Below, piece by piece: positions 13,634-23,315 of a stretch of DNA of 39,849 nucleotides. A program made the translations under genes and the position numbers. A model generated the notes under the pieces. It was not told the origin of the DNA. It saw only the letters and a list, made by a program, of their open reading frames with translations, and did not search any database. How positions within the stretch are numbered: the first letter of the stretch is position 1; the number at the start of each line of letters is the position of its first letter. Source of the DNA: an uncultured Bacteroidales bacterium (GTDB lineage Bacteria; Bacteroidota; Bacteroidia; Bacteroidales; Muribaculaceae); the NCBI GenBank assembly GCA_949123685.1, contig CASBHZ010000020.1, forward strand, positions 1 to 39,849, given 5' to 3'.

Positions 13634-16600
13634 TGCGGTTGAAACGTATAAACGACAAAAAGAAATATCTTCTTGTTGCAGTGTTTTTTTCGACACTGCT
13701 ATTGTCGTTTGTCGCCAATTCTCAGAAAACAGTTCGCAAAACGGTGCCGGATGTTGCCGATTCCAATCCACTAAAATCAGGTGAATATCCGGCAGATTTA
13801 CGCACTCCGTCCAATATCACAACAGAAGCGGTCTATGATCCGGAGACAGGAATGTTTGTTGTTCATACCAGACTTGGAGACAAGGATATAACCACCCCCT
13901 TTTTGTTGACTCCGCAGGAATATTCGAATTTGATGATGCGTCAAGACATGTTCGGATATTTCAAGCAGCGCAATTCTGAAAGTTACGAAAAAAAAGACAA
14001 ACAGCCTTTCAACATTTTCGATATGAATTTTTCACTCGGTCCACTTGAAAAAGTGTTTGGACCGGGTGGTGTGCGTCTATCAACTCAAGGCTCTTTACAG
14101 CTTTCCATGGGGATAAAGAGCAACAAAACAGATAACCCTTCCCTCTCTCTCAAAAACAGGCGTAAAACGTATTTTGATTTTGATCAGAAGATACAGGCAA
14201 CCATCAATGCATCGGTCGGTGACAAGTTAAAGTTCAATATGACTTATAACACGGATGCTACATTCGATTTTGATTCTAAGAATCTCAAGTTGAATTACGA
14301 AGGTAAGGAAGACGAAATTATCAAGAGCATCGAAGCCGGTAATGTCAGCATGACCACCGGGTCGAGTCTTATTCGTGGTGGGACAGCATTGTTTGGATTG
14401 AAAACTAAATTACAGTTTGGAAAATTGACATTGACAGGACTCGTTTCGCAACAAAATTCCGAGTCCCAAACTGTTTCAACATCCGGAGGCGTTCAAGCAA
14501 CAAAGTTTAGCTTCAAGGCTGACAAGTATGATGCTAACCGACATTTTTTTCTTGCACAGTATTTTTATGACAATTATGATCAGTTTGCATCGCGTCTTCC
14601 TCATGTGTCTTCCGGCATAAAGATTACCAGGATTGAGGTGTGGATCACCAATAAGAACGGGAATTATAATGAATCACGCAATTTTGTGGGATTTATGGAT
14701 CTTGCTGAGAACCGTAGGCTTGCAAACAATTATTGGCAACCTGATTTATCTTTCAATAACCCATCGAACCAGAGCAACAATCTTCTTGCCGTTGTGAAAG
14801 GAAACTATCCTGATGCCAGAAATATCAATATGGTAACTCAAGCTTTGGATCCATTGAGGGCATATGGCATTGAAGGTGGTAAGGATTTTGAGAAAGTGGA
14901 AAGTGCACGGCTACTTAAATCAAGTGAATATACTCTGAATGATGATCTTGGGTACATATCGCTGAAGTCGGCGCTTACAACAGACGAAGTGCTTGCGGTT
15001 GCTTATGAATATACGTATCAGGGAAAAGTGTATCAGGTAGGTGAGTTTTCTTCCGATATTACAAATACATCTGACTGTCTATATCTGAAAATGCTCAGAA
15101 GCACAACGGTTTCCCCTCGTCTTCCGATGTGGAGACTCATGATGAAGAACGTGTATTCACTTGGCGCTTATCAACTACAGAGTAAAAATTTCAAACTTAA
15201 TATAAAATTCCTTAGCGATACCACAGGAACGGAGATCAATTATTTGCCTGTAGGATCAATAGCTAATCAACCGCTTTTACAGGTTATGAATCTTGACCGT
15301 ATAGACTCTAATCAGGAGTCTAATTCTGACGGTTTTTTCGATTACATAGAAGGCTACACGGTTCAATCTTCCTCGGGTAAGATTATTTTCCCGGTCGCGG
15401 AACCATTCGGTGCGCATCTCGAAAGGAAAATAGGTAATCCTGCAATCGCTTCTCAGTATGTGTATAAAGAGCTTTATGACTCTACGCTTGTTGTGGCGCA
15501 GCAATTTGCCGACAAGAATAAGTATTCACTCGTTGGCGAGTATCAGGCATCAAATGGGGCACAGATACGGTTGAATGCGATGAATGTGCCGAGAGGATCC
15601 GTTGTGGTTATGGCGGGTGGTGTAGTATTGACTGAGAATAGTGACTATACTGTGGATTACTCTATGGGTATTGTCACAATAACGAATCAAAGTATAATAG
15701 ATTCCGGAACAAATGTAAGCGTCACACTCGAGAATCAGTCAATGTTTTCCATGCAAAGGAAAACACTGCTTGGTCTTGATGCCCAATATCGGTTTAATAA
15801 AGATTTTACACTTGGTGGAACCCTGCTCCATTTTTCAGAAAAGGCATTAACGGAGAAGGTTAATATCGGAGATGAGGTTATCAATAACACAATGTGGGGA
15901 GTGAACATGAGCTATAATAAGGAATTTATGTGGCTCACAAATCTTTTGAATAAGATTCCTACAGTTAATGCAACAGCTCCTTCCCGCATAAATCTGAGTG
16001 CGGAATTTGCTCAGCTCGTGCCGCATAAACAGAAAAGCGGCTCTAACAAAGGATCAAGTTATATAGATGATTTCGAAGCAACCCAGACGGGGATTGACCT
16101 CCGTTCTCCATATTCTTGGTTTCTTGCATCCACTCCCTACGATGGAGGAGCTGATGCATTATTTCCCGAAGCTAAACTTAGCAATAATACTGATTATGGG
16201 AAGAACAGGGCATTATTCGCATGGTATTATATAGACAGACTTTGGACACAGAAAAATTCGTCTATGGTACCGGGATATATGAAGAACGATCCAAGCATGT
16301 TGTCGAATCCGTATGTAAGGGAAGTTAAGATAGATGAAATCTTCCCTTATAGAGATCTTAATTACGGAGAAGCGAATTACATTCAGACACTCAATCTGTC
16401 GTTTTATCCACGTGAAAGGGGGCCTTATAACCTTGATGCAGACAGGATTGATGAACAAGGACGTTTGCTTCAGCCGGAAAAACGCTGGGGTGGTATCATG
16501 CGCAAGATGGATAATACCAATTTTGAGACTTCCAATGTTGAATATATACAGTTCTGGATGATGGATCCTTTTCTGGATCCAGACAATCCAAATACTGAAG

Positions 16601-19600
16601 GAGGAGACCTTTACTTTAACTTCGGCGAGATTAGCGAAGATATCCTTAAAGACGGGATGAAAAGCTATGAGAACGGTTTGCCAATTGATGGAAATAATGA
16701 GTTTATAGCTGAGACGGTATGGGGTAAGGTGTCGCGCCAAAATTCACTTACTTATGCATTCGAGAATGCTCCCGATGCGCGCCTTCTGCAGGATGTCGGT
16801 CTTGACGGACTTAAAAATGACGAAGAGTTTTCTTTCCCGTCATATCGTGAATACCTTGACAAATTGCGTGCAAAATTATCGCCTGCGAGAATTGCCGAGA
16901 TGCAGGAAGATCCGTTTTCTGCAATGAATGACCCGGCAGGTGACAATTATCATTTCTTCCGCTCTCCTTATTATGACGAGCAGCATGCCGATATATTGGA
17001 GAGATATAAACGTTACAATGGGGTAGAAGGCAACTCCCTTTCGCCTGATCAGTCTGATAATCCGCAGTATCAGTCAGCACGTGCAGTGCCTGATGTGGAA
17101 GATATAAATCAGGACAATACACTGAACGAATATGAAAGATATTTTCAATACAGGGTATCTATACGTCCGGAAGATCTTGAGGTTGGCAAGAATTATGTCA
17201 CGGATAAGGTTGAACGCAGGGTCAATACGCCTGCCGGTCCTCAGCAGGCCGTATGGTATCAGTTTAAAATTCCGTTAAGTGCTCCCGAAAAAGTTGTGGG
17301 TGGCATTTCTGATTTTTCGACAGTGAGGTTTGCAAGAATGTTCATGACCGGATTCAAGGAAACAACTCATCTTCGTTTTGCGACCCTTGAACTTGTAAGG
17401 GGAGAGTGGCGTGATTACGGATTCAATCTAAACAGCAGGAATGATTCTCCGGCAGAGGGTGATATAGATATGACTGTTGTAAATATTGAAGAAAATTCGG
17501 CGCGTACACCTGTAAATTATGTTCTTCCCCCGGGTGTTGACCGCATCCAGGATCCGGGACAGTCTCAAGCTACCCAGCTGAATGAACAATCGCTTTCAAT
17601 AACGGTCACCGGACTTCAACCCGGTGATGCACGCGGTGTCTATAAAAACACTCAGCTTGACATGCGTATTTACAAGCGTCTGCAAATGTGGGTTCATGCA
17701 GAAGCCCTTATAGACAACGCGACATCGTTGCGTAACGGTGACTTGTCAATCTTCATAAGACTCGGTTCTGATGTCAAGAATAATTATTATGAATATGAGA
17801 TTCCATTGGAGCTCACACCTCCGGGAAATTATAATAATTTCAATTCTGCAGACCGTGCCCGTGTGTGGCCTCTTGCAAATTATCTTAATATTCCTCTTGA
17901 TGTTTTCACTACTTTAAAGACATCGAGAAACAGGGACAAGAGTGCAAATGTGGAAGGAGTCGGGTATACGGTAGTATATACAGGACATGATCCTGACAAT
18001 GTACAGAACACGGTTGCCGTGCTTGGAAATCCAAGCCTGAGTGATGTGAGGGTTATGTTGATAGGTATCCGTAACAGGTCCAATAGCGTCAAGGATGGAA
18101 ATGTATGGGTGAATGAATTGAAAGTGACCGATTTTAATGAATCAGGTGGATGGGCGGCTAATGCCAATGTAAATATTGCAATGAGTGATCTGGCTATGGT
18201 AAATTTGGCGGCACATAAAGAGACGGCAGGTTTCGGCAGTGTAGACCAGCCTCTGAAATCACGCCGTATGGAAGACTATGAGCAGTATAATGTGGCTGTT
18301 CAGGGAGATCTCGGCAAATTCCTTCCTGAAAAAGCAAAATTGTCGGCTCCAATATATTTCTCAAAATCGCAAGAGACCGTGACACCGAAGTATAATCCTC
18401 TTGATCAGGATATATTGCTTAAGGAAGCTCTTGATGCAGTCCAGAATAAACAAGAAAAAGATTCTATAAAGAATTATGCAATTACAAAGAAAAGCGTAGA
18501 GAGTTTTTCTATTTCCAATTTTAAATTCAATGTCCAGAGCAAGAATCCGATGCCGTGGGATCCTGCTAATTTCACATTGTCTTTTTCGTATAATAAGCAG
18601 AAAAATGTAGACCCTACCACAGAATATGAGAACACCAATGATTATAGAGGCAGTTTTCAGTATTCTTATTCACCTTATATAAAACCATTAAAACCGTTAT
18701 CATGGATTAAGGGAAAAAGCCGCACGGCTAAGTTTTTCCGTGATTGGGAAGTCAACTGGTTATTTAACAATCTTACTTTCTATACCGGTATGCATCGTTA
18801 TTATTACGAGCAGCAAACAAGAAGCGAGGTGGATGTTGATTTCCAGCTGCCGGTCCAGGTTAGCAAGAATTTCGTGTGGGATCGCCAGTTCAGCTTGACA
18901 TGGAACCTTATAAAATCGTTAAGCCTCACCTTTGCAAGCAACACGACTGCAAGAATTGAGGAAACGGTAGGAGCTGTAAACCGGAGGCTCTTTGCCGATA
19001 AATATCAACAATGGAAAGACACGGTGCTGTCTTCAATACGCCATATGGGAACTCCATGGAATTACAACCAGACATTTACAGGAACATATCGCGCGCCATT
19101 CAATCGCATACCGGCATTGGATTATCTGTCGGGTTCGGTTACCTATAATTCTGTTTACAGATGGGATAAGGGTGCTACCGTTGATGGGTTGTATCTTGGC
19201 AATACAATCCAGAACCAGACAACCTGGAATGCAGATGCCCGTTTGAATTTTGAGACACTCTTCAATAAATCCAAATATCTTCAGAAAATAAATAAACGTT
19301 TCTCCTCTTCTTCAAGTGCCCGAAACAGTAATGCCCGCACTAAATCGGGGACTCGTCAGCGTGAAAAGAAATTTGAAAGGGCGTTTACATTGTCTCCCGA
19401 CACCAGCACGATAGTAAAGCATAATCTAAGAACCAAAAAAATCCGTTTTGCAGCTGTTGCCAATGGTCAGCCCAAAAAACTGAATTATAAGGTTATTGAT
19501 GATAATACTTTGGAGATTCTTGACAGGGGATCGCAGACTGTTAAAATAACTATCCGCGAGAATAATAGAGAAAAGAAGAATTTTGGAACAGAATTGGCAG

Positions 19601-21015
19601 AGTATGGTCTACGTTTCCTTATGATGCCACGTTCCATGTCATTCCGTTGGCGTAGCGGACATTCCATGAATCTCCCATTGTTTTCACCGAACGTAGGGAA
19701 TGTGTTCGGTCAGTCTCTTTCCCATGGTCCTATGTCTCCCGGACTTGATTTCGCTTTCGGTTTTTATGGCAAGGATTATGTTGAGAAGGCACTTGACAGG
19801 GATTGGTTGATTACAAGTTCGGATCAGGTATCTCCTGCACTTTGGACCAATAGTCGAGAGTTTAATTTTGAATTAAATCTTGAACCGGTTAAAGGTCTTA
19901 AGATTCTTCTGACATCAAACCTGACAGATTCAAGGACAGAGCAGATGCAGTTTATGTATGCAGGTATGCCTACATCATATTCCGGTTCATATATGCGCAC
20001 GCATATTGCAATAATGTCTGCAATGAGAAATTCGAAGGCAGAAGACGGATATAATTCAGAATCATTCAACCGTTTCCTGTCATATATACCTCAAATCGCC
20101 CAAAGGGTGGAAGCTTCATATAATGGCACCGCTTATCCTTCCACCGGTTTCCTTGAAGGCTCTCCATTGGCAGGCATAGCTTATAACGTTGAAAATGGAG
20201 GTGTCAGCGCGACCAGTTCTGATGTGCTCATTCCAGCTTTTCTTGCCGCCTATAGCGGAAGCAACCCGGATAAGGTCAGCTTACGTCATTTCGAGGGGTT
20301 GAATGCAATGCGACCTAACTGGCGTGTTACTTATGACGGACTTATAAAACTTGGCAACCTCCAGAAGTGGTTTAAGGCATTTACTTTAACTCATGCATAT
20401 CAGTGTACTTATTCAATAGGTTCTTATTCAAGCTTCATGAACTGGGTTAGTGTTGGTGAGGACCGTGGATTCATATTGAATGAGCAGACCGGAATGCCAA
20501 TACCTTCGTCTCCTTTCAATATTACTTCTGTTGCAATAACAGAGAAATTCGCACCTCTTTTTGGGGTGAAAGTTACGTTGTTTAATGACATGACGCTTAA
20601 CGCAGAGTATAGGGACTCACGCACCTTGAATCTTAATACTTCGGCAGGACAGGTTGTTGAGACTATAAGCAAACAGTTGTCGGTGGGTGCCGGGTATAAA
20701 ATTGCAAATTTTAATAAAATTCTTAAAATAGGTAGTCGTCAAGGTGGCGTGTCAAATGACCTTTCTGTTAATCTTGATCTTGCGTTGTCTAATAACCAAT
20801 CGTTAATCCGCAGGATTGAGACTGCCTTTACGCAAGCTACCAACGGAACAAGGACTTTCTCTGTGAATTTCATGGCAAGCTATATTCTCAGCAAGCGGAT
20901 TACCCTGTCTGCGTTTTTTGATCATCAGGTTAATACTCCGCTTGTGTCAAGTTCTTCATATCCGACTTCCAATTCTAATTATGGGATTGCAGTCAATGTT
21001 TCTCTTGCGCGATAA
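13633..21015 (+). CDS. sprA: Cell-surface protein SprA (Sov), type IX secretion translocon
   Basis: A 2460-residue outer-membrane protein. In Flavobacterium the SprA family forms the very large beta-barrel pore of the type IX secretion system; the Porphyromonas version is Sov. A signal peptide with KKKYLLVAVFFSTLLLSFVANS (residues 10-31) leads into the SprA N-terminal region. Recognisable family parts include FNIFDMNFSLGPLEKVFGPGGVRLSTQG, SYIDDFEATQTGIDLRSPYSW and the C-terminal barrel strands ending SNYGIAVNVSLAR. The length fits the family (about 2300-2500). No other type IX gene (PorL/M/N, PorV, PorT) is in this window, so whether the system is complete cannot be judged here. It is coupled to ruvA at its start; the AspT-like gene starts 34 bases after its stop. 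Confidence 0.95.
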   Translation: MRLKRINDKKKYLLVAVFFSTLLLSFVANSQKTVRKTVPDVADSNPLKSGEYPADLRTPSNITTEAVYDPETGMFVVHTRLGDKDITTPFLLTPQEYSNLMMRQDMFGYFKQRNSESYEKKDKQPFNIFDMNFSLGPLEKVFGPGGVRLSTQGSLQLSMGIKSNKTDNPSLSLKNRRKTYFDFDQKIQATINASVGDKLKFNMTYNTDATFDFDSKNLKLNYEGKEDEIIKSIEAGNVSMTTGSSLIRGGTALFGLKTKLQFGKLTLTGLVSQQNSESQTVSTSGGVQATKFSFKADKYDANRHFFLAQYFYDNYDQFASRLPHVSSGIKITRIEVWITNKNGNYNESRNFVGFMDLAENRRLANNYWQPDLSFNNPSNQSNNLLAVVKGNYPDARNINMVTQALDPLRAYGIEGGKDFEKVESARLLKSSEYTLNDDLGYISLKSALTTDEVLAVAYEYTYQGKVYQVGEFSSDITNTSDCLYLKMLRSTTVSPRLPMWRLMMKNVYSLGAYQLQSKNFKLNIKFLSDTTGTEINYLPVGSIANQPLLQVMNLDRIDSNQESNSDGFFDYIEGYTVQSSSGKIIFPVAEPFGAHLERKIGNPAIASQYVYKELYDSTLVVAQQFADKNKYSLVGEYQASNGAQIRLNAMNVPRGSVVVMAGGVVLTENSDYTVDYSMGIVTITNQSIIDSGTNVSVTLENQSMFSMQRKTLLGLDAQYRFNKDFTLGGTLLHFSEKALTEKVNIGDEVINNTMWGVNMSYNKEFMWLTNLLNKIPTVNATAPSRINLSAEFAQLVPHKQKSGSNKGSSYIDDFEATQTGIDLRSPYSWFLASTPYDGGADALFPEAKLSNNTDYGKNRALFAWYYIDRLWTQKNSSMVPGYMKNDPSMLSNPYVREVKIDEIFPYRDLNYGEANYIQTLNLSFYPRERGPYNLDADRIDEQGRLLQPEKRWGGIMRKMDNTNFETSNVEYIQFWMMDPFLDPDNPNTEGGDLYFNFGEISEDILKDGMKSYENGLPIDGNNEFIAETVWGKVSRQNSLTYAFENAPDARLLQDVGLDGLKNDEEFSFPSYREYLDKLRAKLSPARIAEMQEDPFSAMNDPAGDNYHFFRSPYYDEQHADILERYKRYNGVEGNSLSPDQSDNPQYQSARAVPDVEDINQDNTLNEYERYFQYRVSIRPEDLEVGKNYVTDKVERRVNTPAGPQQAVWYQFKIPLSAPEKVVGGISDFSTVRFARMFMTGFKETTHLRFATLELVRGEWRDYGFNLNSRNDSPAEGDIDMTVVNIEENSARTPVNYVLPPGVDRIQDPGQSQATQLNEQSLSITVTGLQPGDARGVYKNTQLDMRIYKRLQMWVHAEALIDNATSLRNGDLSIFIRLGSDVKNNYYEYEIPLELTPPGNYNNFNSADRARVWPLANYLNIPLDVFTTLKTSRNRDKSANVEGVGYTVVYTGHDPDNVQNTVAVLGNPSLSDVRVMLIGIRNRSNSVKDGNVWVNELKVTDFNESGGWAANANVNIAMSDLAMVNLAAHKETAGFGSVDQPLKSRRMEDYEQYNVAVQGDLGKFLPEKAKLSAPIYFSKSQETVTPKYNPLDQDILLKEALDAVQNKQEKDSIKNYAITKKSVESFSISNFKFNVQSKNPMPWDPANFTLSFSYNKQKNVDPTTEYENTNDYRGSFQYSYSPYIKPLKPLSWIKGKSRTAKFFRDWEVNWLFNNLTFYTGMHRYYYEQQTRSEVDVDFQLPVQVSKNFVWDRQFSLTWNLIKSLSLTFASNTTARIEETVGAVNRRLFADKYQQWKDTVLSSIRHMGTPWNYNQTFTGTYRAPFNRIPALDYLSGSVTYNSVYRWDKGATVDGLYLGNTIQNQTTWNADARLNFETLFNKSKYLQKINKRFSSSSSARNSNARTKSGTRQREKKFERAFTLSPDTSTIVKHNLRTKKIRFAAVANGQPKKLNYKVIDDNTLEILDRGSQTVKITIRENNREKKNFGTELAEYGLRFLMMPRSMSFRWRSGHSMNLPLFSPNVGNVFGQSLSHGPMSPGLDFAFGFYGKDYVEKALDRDWLITSSDQVSPALWTNSREFNFELNLEPVKGLKILLTSNLTDSRTEQMQFMYAGMPTSYSGSYMRTHIAIMSAMRNSKAEDGYNSESFNRFLSYIPQIAQRVEASYNGTAYPSTGFLEGSPLAGIAYNVENGGVSATSSDVLIPAFLAAYSGSNPDKVSLRHFEGLNAMRPNWRVTYDGLIKLGNLQKWFKAFTLTHAYQCTYSIGSYSSFMNWVSVGEDRGFILNEQTGMPIPSSPFNITSVAITEKFAPLFGVKVTLFNDMTLNAEYRDSRTLNLNTSAGQVVETISKQLSVGAGYKIANFNKILKIGSRQGGVSNDLSVNLDLALSNNQSLIRRIETAFTQATNGTRTFSVNFMASYILSKRITLSAFFDHQVNTPLVSSSSYPTSNSNYGIAVNVSLAR

Positions 21016-21049
21016 ATCGCATTAATAAATGCATGCTTAATTGTACAGT

Positions 21050-22711
21050 ATGGACTGGATAGAAAGTATATTGTTTGAGCACTCAGCAGTGCAGGCTGTT
21101 ATTGTGATATCTGTAATAATAGCCGTAGGTCTTGGATTAGGGAAAATACATGTCTGTGGGATTTCCTTAGGGGTGACATGGGTGTTTTTTGCCGGTATCC
21201 TTGCCGGATATCTCGGGTTTTCCATAGATCCGGATATGTTGAATTTTGCTCAGAGTTTCGGATTGATTCTATTTATATATGAGTTGGGTCTTAAAGTTGG
21301 TCCTGGTTTTTTTAGCTCTTTCCGGCAAGGAGGTGTAAAACTCAACTTTTTGGGATTGGCTACAGTTTTGTTAGGAACGGGTAGCGCTATAGGGCTTGCT
21401 TACATATTCAGTGTGCCAATGTCAGATATGACAGGTATATTGAGTGGCGCCACCACTAATACTCCTGCACTTGGAGCTGCACAGCAGGCTCTCCAGCAAC
21501 TTGGGATTTCTGCTAATGGCGCTGCTTTAAGTTGTGCCGTTACGTATCCTCTTGGAGTTGTAGGGGTGATTTTAGCTATCATATTGGTTCGTAAGTTTTT
21601 GGTCCGTGAATCTGACATAGTTATAAATTCATCGGATGAAGATCATAATACTTTTATTTCAACATTTCAAGTTAAGAATCCAGCTGTATTTGGCAAGAGT
21701 ATTAAGGAAATCGCCGCCATAACACCTGTCAAATTTATTATTTCCAGATTATGGCGTGACGGGGAGGTGAGTATTCCTACTTCTGACATGAAAGTTGCGG
21801 AGAACGATCGTTTGATGGCTATAACAAGTGAGACTGATCTCGATGCATTGACAGTATTGTTTGGTGAACATGAAAGCCAGGACTGGAATACAGGGGATAT
21901 TGACTGGAATAAAATTGACAGTTCCTTGACATCGAAGGTACTTATTATAAGTAAACCTGAACTTAATGGAAAGAAACTCGGCTCACTTCGCCTTCGTAAT
22001 AATTACGGTATCAACATAACTCGGGTGAGCCGCAGTGGGGTGCGTCTTTTGGCCACCCCAAGTCTTGTGCTTCAACTTGGAGACCGTCTCACGGTTGTTG
22101 GCAAGGAGAATCAAATAGATATGGTTGCACAGGTTGTCGGCAATACTGCCAATAAACTTAAAGATCCTAATCTTGCCGTTATTTTTGTGGGGATGGTATT
22201 GGGATTGTTGCTGGGGTCAATTCCTATAGTAATACCCGGTATATCGGTTCCGGTAAAGCTCGGTCTTGCCGGTGGTCCGATAATAGTGGGTATATTGATG
22301 GGACGTTTTGGTCCTCGCTTCCAAATGGTGACATATACTACAAGAAGCGCAAACCTAATGCTTAGGGGTATCGGCTTGTCTTTGTTCCTTGCTTGCCTTG
22401 GTCTTGATTCCGGAGTGCATTTTCTTGATACTATAATGAAGGGTGATGGCTTGTTATGGATAGGGTTAGGGTTGATTGTAACAGTCATTCCCGTGATAAT
22501 AATGGCGATTGTTTCTTTGCGCATATCGAAGCTTGATTTCGGTTCAACATGCGGGATGCTATGTGGGGCAATGGCTAATCCGATGGCGCTTAATTACGCT
22601 AATGATACTATACCCGGTGATACTCCGGCAGTAAGTTACGCTACTGTTTATCCGATCGCAATGTTTTCACGTGTTGTTATTGCCCAGTTGCTAATTTTAG
22701 TATTTATGTGA
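21050..22711 (+). CDS. AspT/YidE-type putative transporter with two RCK_C domains (copy 1)
   Basis: A 553-residue inner-membrane protein of the aspartate:alanine exchanger-like family. It has two hydrophobic halves of about five spans each (the AspT/YidE/YbjL antiporter duplication) around a cytoplasmic centre with two TrkA_C/RCK_C domains (about 200-280 and 290-370). Duplicated-domain motifs include GLILFIYELGLKVGPGFFSSFRQGG and GATTNTPALGAAQQAL in the first half, and GLSLFLACLGLDSG with GAMANPMALNYANDTIPGDTPAVSYATVYP in the second. I chose ATG 21050 over TTG 21041 because the paralogue at 27414-29105 starts with the same MDW. It ends at a strong bidirectional terminator. Substrate unknown; exchange of an amino acid or dicarboxylate gated by a ligand on the RCK_C domains is the family-based guess. 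Confidence 0.9.
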   Translation: MDWIESILFEHSAVQAVIVISVIIAVGLGLGKIHVCGISLGVTWVFFAGILAGYLGFSIDPDMLNFAQSFGLILFIYELGLKVGPGFFSSFRQGGVKLNFLGLATVLLGTGSAIGLAYIFSVPMSDMTGILSGATTNTPALGAAQQALQQLGISANGAALSCAVTYPLGVVGVILAIILVRKFLVRESDIVINSSDEDHNTFISTFQVKNPAVFGKSIKEIAAITPVKFIISRLWRDGEVSIPTSDMKVAENDRLMAITSETDLDALTVLFGEHESQDWNTGDIDWNKIDSSLTSKVLIISKPELNGKKLGSLRLRNNYGINITRVSRSGVRLLATPSLVLQLGDRLTVVGKENQIDMVAQVVGNTANKLKDPNLAVIFVGMVLGLLLGSIPIVIPGISVPVKLGLAGGPIIVGILMGRFGPRFQMVTYTTRSANLMLRGIGLSLFLACLGLDSGVHFLDTIMKGDGLLWIGLGLIVTVIPVIIMAIVSLRISKLDFGSTCGMLCGAMANPMALNYANDTIPGDTPAVSYATVYPIAMFSRVVIAQLLILVFM

Positions 22712-22734
22712 TAATTAGAGTTTTTGCGTTTGCA

Positions 22735-22781
22735 AAAAAATGGGGGAGCACGTTAGTTTGTAATGTGCTCCCCCATTTTTT
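22735..22781. terminator. Bidirectional terminator between transporter and SH3-like gene
   Basis: A perfect 17-base stem (22735-22751 with 22765-22781) containing TGGGGGAGCAC, with A6 on the left and T6 on the right. It serves the convergent plus-strand transporter and minus-strand SH3-like genes. Confidence 0.92.
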
Positions 22782-22793
22782 GATTAAAGTATT

Positions 22794-23315
22794 CTAAAAG
22801 AATTTTGTAATTGAGTTATCGTAGTTGAATACAAAAGCTTTGCCGGATAAATTAGAAAGAGAATACATCACTTTCCCATCAGATGTGATAAACAATACTG
22901 AATTGTCATCGCTCTTTCCGGAATACACTTTTGCACCGGATTTAAGGGACCATATGTTTCCATCGTTGGTAATGACTACCGTCTCGGATGGATTGTTTGT
23001 CACTTTATATGTCCCTGCTTTGGGAATATTCACAAGTTTTTCATCCGCTACAACGTTTTGCATAACCATACCTCTAACGCCTTGTGTATATTCCACGACA
23101 TACCAACCGGATTTATTCTCCTTAACGGCGAATGCCATTCCGTAGCGTAGCATTATTGGCTCGTCATTCTGATTTACAGCCGCGTATTCATCTTTTGCAA
23201 TGGTTGTTTCGAATACTTTTGTATCTTTACCTATTACAATATTGTTATCGGCATATGCGTAGGTTTGTGCGCATAGTGTGGTCAATGTCAGGATTAAAAA
23301 CTTGTTCATATTCAT
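22794..23315 (-). CDS. Secreted SH3-like domain protein
   Basis: A 173-residue exported protein. The signal peptide is at the start ([22 protein letters not shown]). Residues about 25-95 look like a bacterial SH3 domain: VFETTIAKDEYAAVNQNDEPIMLRYGMAFAVKENKSGWYVVEYTQGVRGMV, with the usual gly-trp-tyr-x-V core. The second half (about 100-173) consists of short repeated beta elements (ITNDGNIWSLKSG, ITSDGKVMYSLSN). The first ATG overlaps the alaS stop by one base (TAATG at 23317-23313 on the minus strand); a second ATG two codons on is possible. It is translationally coupled to alaS and ends at the shared terminator. Its role is unknown; periplasmic peptidoglycan or peptide binding is plausible from SH3b relatives. 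Confidence 0.75.
   Translation of the reverse strand: MNMNKFLILTLTTLCAQTYAYADNNIVIGKDTKVFETTIAKDEYAAVNQNDEPIMLRYGMAFAVKENKSGWYVVEYTQGVRGMVMQNVVADEKLVNIPKAGTYKVTNNPSETVVITNDGNIWSLKSGAKVYSGKSDDNSVLFITSDGKVMYSLSNLSGKAFVFNYDNSITKFF

Noticed and set aside
21016..21049. Hairpin GCATT-AATA-AATGC as a terminator after sprA
   Set aside because: Only 5 bp, AT-rich and without a T-tract; read-through into the transporter gene is more likely.
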